From: Spirochaetales bacterium
GTDB lineage: Bacteria > Spirochaetota > Spirochaetia > SZUA-6 > RPPD01
Reading direction: 5' to 3'
Length of the DNA stretch: 64,000 nucleotides
Assembly: GCA_016929065.1 (NCBI GenBank)
Contig: JAFGJO010000043.1
Coordinates: forward strand, 153,970 to 217,969
The notes beneath the pieces were generated by a model. It saw nothing but the letters and a program-made list of their open reading frames with translations, was not told the origin of the DNA and ran no database searches. Numbering within the stretch: position 1 is the stretch's first letter; every line of letters starts with the position of its first letter. The translations under genes were made by a program, and so were the position numbers. Positions 7,399-17,223 of the stretch are shown here, piece by piece.

Positions 7399-10071
7399 CT
7401 ACCGGATCGTGTTCCACGTTAAAACCCACCAATAACCGACGTCATCCCCTGCAGAACTCCTGGAAAACGAGCATGATGAAATATCAGGCAAGGTTAACTG
7501 CCAGAAGTCCATCACCAGATGGTGGCCGTAATAGTAGCTTGTAGACGGGTCTGCGACCCCGCACTGGTTGCCCATAAAATCCAATCTCTGGAGGGTAATG
7601 TGCGTGCTTTGAAGCAGTGTCAACCCGCCGCCGCTTTCCGGGCAGAGCCAGCCTGAGGAGTAGTTGTCCCTCTCAACACGGTTTGCGTCAAATGTGGAAT
7701 CAAAGAAGTTGACCCAATCCGCACCATAACAGACAACCGCCCCGCCGCGTCCCGCGGCAATGTTTTCACGGAAAAGGCAGCGGGAAATGGTGATACGGAA
7801 TGATCCATAATCAAGGTCAATCGCCCCGCCCCCGAATGTCCATGCCCTGTTCCTGAAAAACTGACAGTTGCTTATCAACATGTATTGTGCGTTGATCGCG
7901 GCAATAGCCCCCCCGCCGAGAAAGCTTGAGTTTTCAACAAAGATGCATTCATCAACCAGAATCTGCTGGCAGTTTATGACAACGATTCCGCCGCCCCGCA
8001 CGGTGATGTTGTCGTTGAATTGAAACCTGGTGTGTGTCACCGTGAGATTTTGACAATGGTCAAAGTGGAGCGCTCCGCCACGGATTGAATCGTAGATTCC
8101 AGTGGTGTGAGAAAACAGGCATTGGTCAACAACGATGTCTTCAGCATTTTCCGCCTTCAGACCTCCGTTAAAGTTGTACTCAAACCCGCAGTTGGTGATG
8201 CGGATATGCGCGGCCGTGATGAGCACCGCGGTCTGCCGTGCGTGGAAAAAGGAAACTCCGTCAAGCATGACATTGTCACCGGTAATGGCAAACAGATGAT
8301 TGTTATTTTCTTCATAGGTGGCGGGTTCGATCGGATCCGTCACATCGTCTTTGGCTATGTCGCCGTTGATGACTGTTGGATATTGCGTGGAGTCACGCAT
8401 ATCCGGATCTCCCGGGTCTCCGCAAAAACCGCCCAGAATGGTGGTGTAAGACGGCACCGTGAATGTGTCTGTTACTGCAGGGCCCGGCGAATACACCCCT
8501 TGCTTCATGCGGATTTCAACCGGATTGATTGACTGCGATGCCCAGGAAAGTGCATCCCCAAGTGCTGCGGGGTCAGCCCAGTCCTGTCCGCTTCCGCCTG
8601 CCCCGGGGGCGACATGCACCGGATTGGGGATCGCTACCCCCTGTGTGTTCACCACGACAAGCGTGTATTCCGTGACATGGACAGCGTCAGCCGCACGCAC
8701 GGTCAAGACACAGGATTCCTGTGTGATCTGTCCCGTGGAAGCAGAAAGGGCGTTTTCCAGGATTGCGCCGGGGGAGACCGCATAGGTAAAGGAGAGCGTA
8801 TCCCATGGTTCCTGTACATACACCACGATCCTGAAAGCGGCACGGTTGAAAGAAACAAGCGGTTCAGTCTGCAATCCGGGATTTGACCCTGCGGGAAAGC
8901 TGATGTCCAGAAGTTCGCACGCCCAGCGGTTTTCAGAAAGATGCACCGTGTAATCACGGCTTGAGGTCCCGTCGCTTGAGGTCACGGTCAGGACAAGGTC
9001 TGTGGTCATGTCAACCGGTGTCACTCCGCTTTCAAAAGGTGCTGCTCCAACAAAAATCGAGGCGTTCTCGCTGATATTTACACGCGCCGTAAGCGCCGAT
9101 ACGTCTGTGCCAAAGGGGTACTCCGCGGTCAGGGTCTGTCCGTCTGAGGCAAAAATCGGGTGTATAGCATGCAAAAGACCGGGATTGTCCTCTGTGTAAA
9201 AACCAATCTCGTAAAGCGAGCATCCTGAAGGCCCCTGCACGAGCCGCATGATATAGTCCTGGGAGAAGTAGCCGTTTCTGGAGGTTACCCTGACCGGCAC
9301 ATCCGCGGAAAAATCCACCAGGCCTCCGTTTTCAGGCTGAAAGGGCGCGCCCGCCACCTGCATGGCAGCGCCTTCCGGAATGATAAAATACGGATAGAGA
9401 AGCGGATTGCTTTCGGCCGGCAGAACCCCGGAGATGACATGGGATGCCATGTCAATCTGCGGATAGATGGTTGTGCTGATCCGGCCGATATTCCGGTATT
9501 CCGGGATGGTCACGGCAATGATGTCGGTGGAGGATTCATCCATGCTGGACAGGACAATCCGGTATTGGTTTACTGTCTGGCCTGAACCTGAAAGCACGAG
9601 ATAATTGAAGGAATTGGATCCGCCTGCGGCAATTGTCACCGCGGGGAATGGGGGAAACACGACCTTTTGCCCGGCATCAACCGCTTCATACAGCTCCTGG
9701 ACGAAGAGGTTCCCCCGGTCATTGGAGAAGATAAAGCTCTGGGTGTTGATGGCCAGATGGGGGTTTTGCTGAAGAAATGAAAGCGCATACTCAGCTGTCA
9801 GGGGAAAGATCCTGGCTCCGCTTGACAGGCTGAATGAGGGAATCACGGTATGGTACATGGGCAGATTGCCCTCTGCCACCAGTACAATCAGATTCTGATT
9901 ATCGTCCCGGTATTCACGGGCAACATCCAGGCCGAAGTCCGCGGAGTAAAGCAGCGCTTCATTGCCGGGTGCAAGCATTTCTGCTACGTCCGGCAGAAAC
10001 GGCCCCTGGCAGGCTGACAGGAGGATCAGTCCGCATGCGATGAAGGGTATTTGTGCCAGCTGTCTTTTCAT
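7399..10071 (-). CDS. Large lipoprotein with cadherin-like domains and a parallel beta-helix
   Basis: An 890-residue protein from the ATG at 10071; the frame is open further upstream but that part is promoter. Signal peptide and lipobox (LLSAC, Cys21). Around residues 150-480 there are three or four beta-sandwich units of the cadherin-like type (IGFYTEDNPGLLHAI, ISFPAGSNPGLQTEP). From about 490 a right-handed parallel beta-helix follows, with a ladder of repeats such as ITNCGFEYN, VDQCLFSH, VTHTRFQFN, ISNCQFFRN, as in pectate-lyase-like or chlamydial Pmp-like proteins. No polysaccharide lyase catalytic residues are evident. Likely a surface adhesin or glycan-binding protein, in operon with the OmpA-like barrel. 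Confidence 0.82.
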   Translation of the reverse strand: MKRQLAQIPFIACGLILLSACQGPFLPDVAEMLAPGNEALLYSADFGLDVAREYRDDNQNLIVLVAEGNLPMYHTVIPSFSLSSGARIFPLTAEYALSFLQQNPHLAINTQSFIFSNDRGNLFVQELYEAVDAGQKVVFPPFPAVTIAAGGSNSFNYLVLSGSGQTVNQYRIVLSSMDESSTDIIAVTIPEYRNIGRISTTIYPQIDMASHVISGVLPAESNPLLYPYFIIPEGAAMQVAGAPFQPENGGLVDFSADVPVRVTSRNGYFSQDYIMRLVQGPSGCSLYEIGFYTEDNPGLLHAIHPIFASDGQTLTAEYPFGTDVSALTARVNISENASIFVGAAPFESGVTPVDMTTDLVLTVTSSDGTSSRDYTVHLSENRWACELLDISFPAGSNPGLQTEPLVSFNRAAFRIVVYVQEPWDTLSFTYAVSPGAILENALSASTGQITQESCVLTVRAADAVHVTEYTLVVVNTQGVAIPNPVHVAPGAGGSGQDWADPAALGDALSWASQSINPVEIRMKQGVYSPGPAVTDTFTVPSYTTILGGFCGDPGDPDMRDSTQYPTVINGDIAKDDVTDPIEPATYEENNNHLFAITGDNVMLDGVSFFHARQTAVLITAAHIRITNCGFEYNFNGGLKAENAEDIVVDQCLFSHTTGIYDSIRGGALHFDHCQNLTVTHTRFQFNDNITVRGGGIVVINCQQILVDECIFVENSSFLGGGAIAAINAQYMLISNCQFFRNRAWTFGGGAIDLDYGSFRITISRCLFRENIAAGRGGAVVCYGADWVNFFDSTFDANRVERDNYSSGWLCPESGGGLTLLQSTHITLQRLDFMGNQCGVADPSTSYYYGHHLVMDFWQLTLPDISSCSFSRSSAGDDVGYWWVLTWNTIR

Positions 10072-10571
10072 AAATACCATTTTATCACACATCCGGGATG
10101 GTTTCCAGAATAAACCAACCTTTTTTTTCTGATTATTGGCGATGACCCGTGGAGGGACAAGACCCCCGGTTACAATACAGGATATGATTCTGAGGATATG
10201 CTGTTCGCAATCACGATTGACAGGCATAATTGTTCCGGAAAAGGAGAGAGGGTGTCAATAACGGAAGATAGTTTCACCAGTATGCGCGACCGGTCATGGC
10301 ATAAATTGCCGATATTGACTTTTTCCAGTCAGACCGTTTTTGTTTCTGCATGTACCGCAGCACAACCTCGCTGGGATTTTGCTGCATGCTTCCTTTTTAT
10401 GTCGTACGTCAGAGTGTCCGGCCGGTTGGAAACTGTTTCGGTGCATCTTCCTCTCTCCGGAGGCGGTCCACAACAAGCCTGACAACGCGTCCAGAGTCAC
10501 TGCCCTGTCCGGTTGCACAGACTAATCGCCTTTGTCGCCGTACACTCGATACTGGGCCTCCCCGTATGCTA
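10072..10571. other. Gap between lipoprotein promoter and FAD oxidoreductase gene
   Basis: The left 57 bases hold the promoter element listed next. Further right the minus strand has a 37-codon ORF (10387-10274, starting MQQNPSEVVLRYMQKQ) with protein-like composition but no ribosome site or recognisable family; it may be a gene tail. Nothing else is seen. Confidence 0.4.
10079..10128 (-). promoter_or_regulatory. Conserved promoter element, copy 1 (leaderless start)
   Basis: On the minus strand: an A-run, GGTTGGTTTATT, C, TGGAAAC (10120-10101), 16 bases, TAAAAT (10084-10079), seven bases, ATG. The same arrangement, with the same 16-base distance from GGAAAC to the -10 box, precedes the YWTD gene (24492-24540). 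The upstream GTTGGTTTATT would be an activator or extended -35 site. Confidence 0.65.
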
Positions 10572-12032
10572 TCAAGCCTTTTTGTCTTTCCTTTTGATTT
10601 TTCGGATCAGATTCCTTGCGTGCGCCATGCACATCGGCACTCCACCGCCGGGGAAAATCCATTGGCCGGTCATCCAAAAGTTGCGTAAACCCGGAAGCGA
10701 CGTCGGCAGGTTTTTCCCAAAAAGTTTCACTGTGGGAATCCAGCCTTCGTAGGAAGCCCTCCAGTTTCCGGTGTATCGTTCCCAGGTGACAGGGGTTGCA
10801 ATATCCGTCACCTCAATCTGTTTTTTTATCCCGGGAAACTTGCTTTCCAGAATGTCAATCCATTGCAAAAGGATTTGTTTCTTCATTGTGCTGTACTCGG
10901 CTGGCTTTTTGTAAAGCCTGGCCCAGTAATCATAGTCGGTTTCTATCTGCATGGAAACCACGCTTTTTCCCTTCGGCGCAAAGGACGGATCCATGGCGTA
11001 ATGGGCAAAATGAAACCATGAGACTTCCCTGTTGCATACGTTCACCGGTTTTTCAAGTTTGATATTATTGAGTTCAACCTCTCTGGAAAAATCACGGCGA
11101 ACACCCAGGCTTATGCAGATGAGGGGCGGCCACAGGCTTGGATTTTCATACATGAATCTGATTCGCCTTGTGAGATAACCTCCTCCCAGCATGGTGAAAA
11201 GAGTGAAGTGCCCGTCACATGCAGAAACAATAATGTCTGCGGAAACGAATGAATTGTCTTCCAGAACAATTCCCTTTGTACTGTTGTTTTCTATTGCTAT
11301 TTTCACGACCTTTTTTTTGTAATGTATTGTCCCGCCGAGATCCAGGTATTTTTTCTCAATTTGCTTTGCAAAATTGAGTGAACCTCCAAGAGGATACCCT
11401 CCCTCCTGTTTCTGGAAAAATGCAAGCGGCATGATGACAAAAAGGGCAGGCAATCCCCTTACCGGGAACATCTGATGGAGGGTTTCTACAAGTTCAGGAT
11501 TCCTGAACATTTTTCTGAAATACTCCTGTGATGTCATGCCTTTCAATTTCATGAATGATGGAATGAACGGCAGCAGTTTGATGAATGACAAAGGAGAAAA
11601 ATTTCCAAAGTCGGTGTTCATTGGCGGATCAAACTTTGCGTAGAAACGAACAAGACGAAACATTTTGTGCAACGCCCTTTTTTCTTCCGGGAAATGCCGG
11701 ACAAGTTCTGCTTCCAGTTTGTCGATATCCGTGTATACAATAATCGTCTTATTTCCAAAAGAAATCTTTCGAAAACGTTTCGTGTAATGGAATACTGTCT
11801 TGTCTGCTATTCCCAGCTCCCTGAAAATCGGGTACAGACTTGTGGATTTATTAGAACCTAACACCCAGTGAAGGCAATGATCGAACAGGTAATTGCCGCG
11901 CTTCCAGGAAGTGCAGACCCCTCCCGGCTGGGAATGCATTTCATATACCGCAGATGAATAGCCGTTCAACTGCGCATAACAGCCCGTGGACAATCCCGAG
12001 ATACCCGCACCAACAATCACCATTTTTTTCAT
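10572..12032 (-). CDS. FAD-dependent oxidoreductase of the CrtI/carotene isomerase type
   Basis: A 486-residue flavoprotein. The N-terminus is a dinucleotide-binding fold (VIVGAGISGLSTG, residues 5-17) followed by the acidic end of strand two and a PGG motif (about 37-39) typical of phytoene desaturase, CrtISO and retinol saturase relatives. The C-terminus has the family's second FAD motif (GQWIFPGGGVPMCMAHARN, about 453-471). Members desaturate, isomerise or saturate polyenes, using FAD at the membrane; the substrate cannot be told here because no carotenoid gene is nearby. GGAAAGGA precedes the ATG. It stands alone in its transcription unit. Confidence 0.85.
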   Translation of the reverse strand: MKKMVIVGAGISGLSTGCYAQLNGYSSAVYEMHSQPGGVCTSWKRGNYLFDHCLHWVLGSNKSTSLYPIFRELGIADKTVFHYTKRFRKISFGNKTIIVYTDIDKLEAELVRHFPEEKRALHKMFRLVRFYAKFDPPMNTDFGNFSPLSFIKLLPFIPSFMKLKGMTSQEYFRKMFRNPELVETLHQMFPVRGLPALFVIMPLAFFQKQEGGYPLGGSLNFAKQIEKKYLDLGGTIHYKKKVVKIAIENNSTKGIVLEDNSFVSADIIVSACDGHFTLFTMLGGGYLTRRIRFMYENPSLWPPLICISLGVRRDFSREVELNNIKLEKPVNVCNREVSWFHFAHYAMDPSFAPKGKSVVSMQIETDYDYWARLYKKPAEYSTMKKQILLQWIDILESKFPGIKKQIEVTDIATPVTWERYTGNWRASYEGWIPTVKLFGKNLPTSLPGLRNFWMTGQWIFPGGGVPMCMAHARNLIRKIKRKDKKA

Positions 12033-12468
12033 ATGAACACGATATCCTTTCCTGGAACCCGTACCTGCGGTTGACAGACGGTCGGCCCTTCTTTCTGTAC
12101 TATATCAAAAGAAAAATGGACGGGCAACAGCAGCTCACCGGGGATAAAATTATTCCCGCAGGAAAGAGCAGCCGCACACATGCAAGGATGTACACGAGTG
12201 TGTGAAGATAAAGGATACAAGGCAGCAGAAATATGCAAAATTAATCCCTGATCACCGAGACAAGATTTTTCACCAATTGAATGACTTGATATTCAGCATG
12301 CCATATGCTAAAGTAGAAGTCAATTATTTCATCGTGTTGAAATATGTCCAGAATCAGCGGTAGCCTGCGGAAAAAGATCCAAAATCAGCGATTCTTGCCG
12401 CACACCTGGTTTTGGTATTTGATATGATCTGTATCATTACTCATACAATCTTGTGAAGGAGAAGAAGG
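12033..12468. other. Gap with one protein-like short ORF
   Basis: Frame 12202-12363 (+) encodes 53 residues (from VKIKDTRQQKYAKLIPDHRD on) ending at TAG. Composition is protein-like but no ribosome site or family is seen; it may be the tail of a lost gene. A TTGATA and several A/T-rich boxes at 12417-12455 may form the promoter of the kelch gene. Confidence 0.35.
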
Positions 12469-13749
12469 ATGAATCATTTTTCCGCACTGATTTTGATATT
12501 TTCAATATCTGTTTTTTATGCATGTGATCAAAGTATCAATGTGCAAACAGAAATTGTGGACCCACCCTCATTCGATCACACAACCGGTAAATATGCAGAC
12601 CCATTCGACCTTGTCATTTCACATACCGACCCTTCGGTTCAGATATGGTACACGATAGACGGTACCAATCCGGTTGCCGGAGAAGACTATCTTTTTGATG
12701 CCGGGACCCCTATCGCGATAAGTGATACAACCGAGGTGAGGGCTGTAGCGACAAAAACAGGATTACAGCCTTCGCAGACAGTACAGCGGAATTTTACCTT
12801 TCCCTGGAAAAAACTGGCAAATCTTCCCCAGGCAAGAACTTCAGCGGTTGTAGCGCTGATTTCCGGGATGGTGTATGTCGCAGGTGGGCTTGGTGATGAT
12901 GGTTCATCAGGTTACGAAGCAAAGGACACCCTGTATCGTTATAACACTGCATTGGATTCATGGGAACAACTCGAGAGCATGCCCGGCGCAAGGTATGACG
13001 CGGCAGGTGGATTACTTGGCGGAAAATTGTATGTCATTGGCGGGTCGTACATAGATTCCACGCCGACAACTGTCATGACCAGTACTGTCTATGTGTATGA
13101 TCCATCCACAACTCACTGGAGTACCGATTCTGCCCACCCGCTCTCTTCGAGTATCCATGCACCTTCTGCTGCCACAAGTGCATCCGCGATCTGGGTCTCA
13201 GGCGGTTACGCAACCGGTTGGGTAACCCAAAGCACAATCACACTGTGGGATCCGACAAACGGCGCGGTTGCAGCTGCTACATCTCTTCCAGCCGCCCTTG
13301 CTGGCAGCTCCACTCTTGTCTATGGCGATTTCCTTTATGTATTTGGTGGTGAGGATACCTCCATGTTATCCAGAACAGTAAGAAAATTCGATATGGTTGG
13401 TGCCGGCGGATGGACAACTTGTTCCAACATCAACACTGTTTTATACAGCGGGACCAATGTAGATCTGGGGTCCCGGTTCGCATGGGCAGAAACAGGGGAT
13501 TCGGTGTACCTGTTTGGCGGATATCACAACATGACTCCGGCTACCAACATCGTGAGAAAATACAATATTTCCGGAGATACCTGGACGACAGCGACACGAC
13601 TGCCCTCAGATCAATTCAGGGCATCAGCCGGTGCGGTCTCACTCTCTGACGGGACGATTATCGTCGTTGGCGGACAGGGCGGGTTCCAATATGATTCTTC
13701 ACTTTACCGCAATACCGTATATCGTTATTACCCGTTGTTGGACAACTAG
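12469..13749 (+). CDS. Kelch-repeat lipoprotein with chitobiase-C-like domain
   Basis: A 426-residue lipoprotein (lipobox FYAC, Cys19). Residues about 28-105 match the chitobiase/beta-hexosaminidase C-terminal-like domain: HTDPSVQIWYTIDGTNPV, then a strand and ATKTGLQPS. From about 110 on there are five to six kelch repeats (MVYVAGGLGDDGSSGYE, LYVIGGSY, LYVFGGED, VYLFGGYHN, IIVVGGQGG) with the GG doublets and following Tyr/Trp that build a beta-propeller. It should be a surface carbohydrate- or protein-binding protein. AGGAGAAGAAGG lies directly before the ATG. A 16-bp perfect palindrome (13748-13763) overlaps the stop codon. Confidence 0.85.
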   Translation: MNHFSALILIFSISVFYACDQSINVQTEIVDPPSFDHTTGKYADPFDLVISHTDPSVQIWYTIDGTNPVAGEDYLFDAGTPIAISDTTEVRAVATKTGLQPSQTVQRNFTFPWKKLANLPQARTSAVVALISGMVYVAGGLGDDGSSGYEAKDTLYRYNTALDSWEQLESMPGARYDAAGGLLGGKLYVIGGSYIDSTPTTVMTSTVYVYDPSTTHWSTDSAHPLSSSIHAPSAATSASAIWVSGGYATGWVTQSTITLWDPTNGAVAAATSLPAALAGSSTLVYGDFLYVFGGEDTSMLSRTVRKFDMVGAGGWTTCSNINTVLYSGTNVDLGSRFAWAETGDSVYLFGGYHNMTPATNIVRKYNISGDTWTTATRLPSDQFRASAGAVSLSDGTIIVVGGQGGFQYDSSLYRNTVYRYYPLLDN

Positions 13750-13763
13750 GAAACCGGTTTCCT
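13748..13763 (+). terminator. Perfect 16-bp palindrome at the stop codon
   Basis: AGGAAACCGGTTTCCT starts inside the TAG and could fold into a 6-bp stem with a CCGG loop. No U-tract follows, so a terminator role is uncertain. Confidence 0.35.
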
Positions 13764-14058
13764 GAATGATTAAAAATCACAAATAACACCCCAGGCTTTG
13801 CGCCCGGTGGGTGGTCTACTCTGCCATGGCCATTCATTTATTTCCGAACAGGCGGATGATCACCGGATCTTTCGACCGCAGAAAGGGCCGGTATGGAGCG
13901 GTATCGCGGGCAGGGTTGGAGAAAAAATAGAACACTATACACCACGGATTGCGCTGATTAACGCTGATGGAAGAAGATGGACAGGGCTAAGCACGAATTG
14001 GCGCGAATGGGGAAAGGGAGTCCCGGAAAAGCCAAAGTTCCATACAAAAATATACTTC
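13764..14058. other. Gap with a degenerate intergenic repeat
   Basis: At 13941-13968 lies ACGGATTGCGCTGATTAACG followed by CTGATGG, an imperfect tandem array of (A)CGxTGATT units. A related string (CCGCAGATTATGCCGATT) occurs at 62347-62364. No gene is seen. Confidence 0.4.
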
Positions 14059-17000
14059 TCACGCCACCGTGTCAGTATAAATGCTCTTCCCGGCACCATA
14101 GTATGCTTCATACACATGCTGATATACCGCTACATATTTTTCTTCATAAAGCACCTTAGAATAAACGGCCTCAGGCAAGTCCTTGTCCAGGATTTTCCCA
14201 ATGGTCACCTGAACTTCAGCACGGGATTGCTGGCGTTTGCGCCAGTCCAGTACCAGCTTACCCTCTTTTAGTGTAGCGAGCAGTTCCCTGGCCGCGGCCT
14301 TTACCTTGCTGCGGTCTTTGCTGCTCATTTCTATATGAGGTTTGGTGAGTATGTCAAAAAGCGCGAGCTCTTCATCATTCAGGTGTTCCTTCACCCCGCG
14401 CTGTTCCTCTTCGTCAAGCGAAGACGCGAATTCTTTAAGCCGCTCAAAGAACTCTTCTGCATTCAGAGTCCCTGCATTATATTCTTCGATCATCTTCTGG
14501 AACTTTTCCATAAAATCCATACGCGAGCGATTCAATTTCACCATCGCCGAAAGCTTATTGGAAACGGTATATTTCAATCTTTCATTGATGGTATGCCTGC
14601 GGTTCTGCTTGAACTTTTCCGAAAGTTTGTCAAAGTCGATGGCGCTCAAATCAAGCCAGGGTTCGTCATCCGGATCATTCGCCCTGCGGATGATATAACC
14701 CTCTGTGGCGATTGACCTGTCCAGGAGCTTTTCAACATCTCCCATAACCTGCGATATGTCGGGCACCGGGGATAGAGAGCGTATCTCATGCGCAATTGCC
14801 TGTATGGGAGCGAGTTCTTTTGAAAACTCGTGTGCTGACTGGTCAGGCAATACCGCCTTGTAGAAGCGAATGCAGGCATTGGCAAGGTCTAAGAAACGGC
14901 GCTTGCTGTCATCGCTTGATACGAGCATTTCCGTCGCGTCTTTCATCAGGGCGACACGCTCAAAGCCGGACGCAGCGTCAATCGCCGCAAGGTCAACTTT
15001 GTTTTCAGCACACAGTTCCTTTGTTTCTTCCAGCGTTTCCCGCAATGCGGCGAGAAGCGCCGACTTGTCCTCCACTGGTTTGTCGCCCCCAATGCCCTCG
15101 CCGTAGATGGCGAGCGCCTTTTCCAGGTTGCGGAACACGCCGACGTAATCGACGATAAGGCCGCTCACCTTGCCCGGGAACACCCTGTTGGCGCGGGCGA
15201 TTGTCTGCATCAGGGTGTGGTTGCGCATGGGCTTGTCCAGGTAGAGCGTTGAACAGACAGGCACGTCAAAACCGGTCATCCACATGGCGCAGACAAATAC
15301 CAGCCTGAACGGGTCTTGCGGGTCCTTAAACTTCTTCTCAAGGTCCTCTTCCACCATGCGCTTGCGGTGGACTTTGATGTCAATGCCCTTTTCTTTCAGA
15401 TCGGCGATTTCGTTCTGGCTCTGCGAGACCACCACAGCCATATCCGTTTCACGCATGTAATCGATAACTTTCCTGATATAGTCTTTGTCATCGGCATTTG
15501 CCGTTTCCAATTCCTTTTCCAAGACAGATATTTTATCAATCCAGTGTTTTTTCACTTTTTCGTACATGCGGACTGCGGTGGCCTTGTCGATGCAGATCAT
15601 CATAGCCTTGCCCTGATATCCACGGCCGGTGAAATGCGTGACCAGGTCTTTTGCTATCGCCTCAAGCCGGTCATCCCGCGTGATGAGATGATATTCTCTG
15701 GCGAACTCGCGCTCCAACCGCTTTTCCTGATCCTCGTCCAGCTCAACCTCTTCAAGCAGACGCTCCATGTCCTCGTTTAAGTCCTTGTTTACAAGCTGAA
15801 GTTCGGGCGTGCGGTTCTCGTAATACAAAGGCACGGTCGCCTTGTCCAGAACGGACTGTTTGTAGTTATAAATGCTGATGTACTCTCCAAAAACCTGGCG
15901 GGTTTTTTCCTCTTCGCCGGATATCAGCGGGGTGCCGGTGAAGGCGAGGAACGCCGCTTTGGGAAGGGCCGTGCGCATATTGAGGGCGAGGGTGTCATAC
16001 TGGCTGCGGTGCGCCTCGTCGGTGATGACGATGATGTCGCTGCGGGACGAAAGCACAGGGTGTTTTTCACCGGGCGCAGTGCGGAACTTGTGGATCAGGG
16101 TGAATATATAGCGGTGGTCTTCGGCAAGAAGCTGCCGCAAATGCGCGGTGCTCTTGGCCTGGGCGCGGTTTTCAGTTACCACGCCCGCGGCAAGGAAATT
16201 GGTATAGATCTGGCGGTCGAGCTCCTGCCTGTCGGTGACCACGACAAAGGTCCAGTTGCCCGGGACCTTGCGGAGCACCTTCTGGGCGAAAAAGATCATG
16301 GATATACTTTTGCCGCTGCCTTGTGTGTGCCAGAAGACGCCGAGCTTGCCCGCGCGTTCACGGATGTCAGACAAAGCTTCCAGTGCGCTGTTCACGCCCA
16401 GATACTGGTGATTCTTGGAGACGAGCTTGATCAATCCGCCGGTGACCTCCTGGTAAATGGTGAAGTTTTCAACAATATCAAGAAACCTCGCGGGCTGGCA
16501 TGTGCCGCGGAGCATTGTCTCCAAAGAAACGCGTCCGTGTTCCTTCTCGCTACCGATCTTTTTCCATTCAAAGAAATGCTCCCAGCCCGAAGACATGCTC
16601 CCCATCCGGCTCTCGCGGCCGTTGGAGAGGATGATGATCGCGTTGGGCCAAAAGACATGAGGAACCGTGTCCCGATAATCGCGCAGGTTGTCGTTGTACG
16701 CGGCCTCAAGTCTCTTGTGCGCGGCTTTGAGTTCCACGAACAACAGCGGAAGCCCGTTGACAAAACCGATAAGGTCTGCGCGGCGCGTGTACATCTCGCC
16801 GGTCACCCAGAACTGGGAGCAGACCAGAAAATCATTGTTTAAGGCTTCATCCCAGTCAATGACCCGAACGGTAATAACGGTCTCACCGTCCCTTTCCCTG
16901 TCCGGCACGCGAACGCGAAAACCGTTCTTGATGATATTGTAGACTTCCCGGTTCGCGGCGACCGCGCTCATGCGTGATCGGTCGCGAGTCAATTCATCGA

Positions 17001-17223
17001 TGACCTGTGTGATCGCTTCTGCTGGTACATCCGGATTGAGCTTCTGCAGGGCCGTGCGCAAACGCCCGGTCAGTATTACGTCTGACTTTGTATCACGACC
17101 AAGGGGGCTTTTGCCATGATCAAACTCGGCATAAGCGTCAATTATTTCCCAGCCCAATTGTGCAAGCAGTTCCTTTGCGGGCTGTTCAACCAGTTCGTCC
17201 TCGGTATAGCCTGCCGGGCTCAT
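14059..17223 (-). CDS. hsdR: Type I restriction enzyme, motor/nuclease subunit HsdR
   Basis: A 1054-residue protein. The N-terminal nuclease domain has a PD-(D/E)xK core: Asp in RADLIGFVNG then LLFVELKAAHKR at about 168-190. The SF2 translocase follows: Walker A GSGKS (about 303), DEAH (about 403), FTGTPLI (about 430), and helicase C motifs (TGFDVPVCSTLYLDKPM and QTIARANR). It cleaves unmodified DNA after ATP-driven translocation in complex with HsdM2S. Length is normal. Its ATG overlaps the stop of the DUF262 gene by four bases, so it is the last gene of the hsdM-hsdS-DUF262-hsdR operon. Confidence 0.95.
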   Translation of the reverse strand: MSPAGYTEDELVEQPAKELLAQLGWEIIDAYAEFDHGKSPLGRDTKSDVILTGRLRTALQKLNPDVPAEAITQVIDELTRDRSRMSAVAANREVYNIIKNGFRVRVPDRERDGETVITVRVIDWDEALNNDFLVCSQFWVTGEMYTRRADLIGFVNGLPLLFVELKAAHKRLEAAYNDNLRDYRDTVPHVFWPNAIIILSNGRESRMGSMSSGWEHFFEWKKIGSEKEHGRVSLETMLRGTCQPARFLDIVENFTIYQEVTGGLIKLVSKNHQYLGVNSALEALSDIRERAGKLGVFWHTQGSGKSISMIFFAQKVLRKVPGNWTFVVVTDRQELDRQIYTNFLAAGVVTENRAQAKSTAHLRQLLAEDHRYIFTLIHKFRTAPGEKHPVLSSRSDIIVITDEAHRSQYDTLALNMRTALPKAAFLAFTGTPLISGEEEKTRQVFGEYISIYNYKQSVLDKATVPLYYENRTPELQLVNKDLNEDMERLLEEVELDEDQEKRLEREFAREYHLITRDDRLEAIAKDLVTHFTGRGYQGKAMMICIDKATAVRMYEKVKKHWIDKISVLEKELETANADDKDYIRKVIDYMRETDMAVVVSQSQNEIADLKEKGIDIKVHRKRMVEEDLEKKFKDPQDPFRLVFVCAMWMTGFDVPVCSTLYLDKPMRNHTLMQTIARANRVFPGKVSGLIVDYVGVFRNLEKALAIYGEGIGGDKPVEDKSALLAALRETLEETKELCAENKVDLAAIDAASGFERVALMKDATEMLVSSDDSKRRFLDLANACIRFYKAVLPDQSAHEFSKELAPIQAIAHEIRSLSPVPDISQVMGDVEKLLDRSIATEGYIIRRANDPDDEPWLDLSAIDFDKLSEKFKQNRRHTINERLKYTVSNKLSAMVKLNRSRMDFMEKFQKMIEEYNAGTLNAEEFFERLKEFASSLDEEEQRGVKEHLNDEELALFDILTKPHIEMSSKDRSKVKAAARELLATLKEGKLVLDWRKRQQSRAEVQVTIGKILDKDLPEAVYSKVLYEEKYVAVYQHVYEAYYGAGKSIYTDTVA

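Noticed and set aside
8107..8532. Long plus ORF inside the beta-helix lipoprotein gene
   Set aside because: It is antisense to a clear, repeat-bearing coding region and has no start signals.
12202..12363. Possible transposase fragment in the gap before the kelch gene
   Set aside because: No DDE or zinc-finger motif and no inverted repeats; only a weak protein-like frame.
16009..16842. 277-codon plus ORF opposite hsdR
   Set aside because: Antisense shadow of the hsdR reading frame; composition mirrors hsdR codons and there is no ribosome site.
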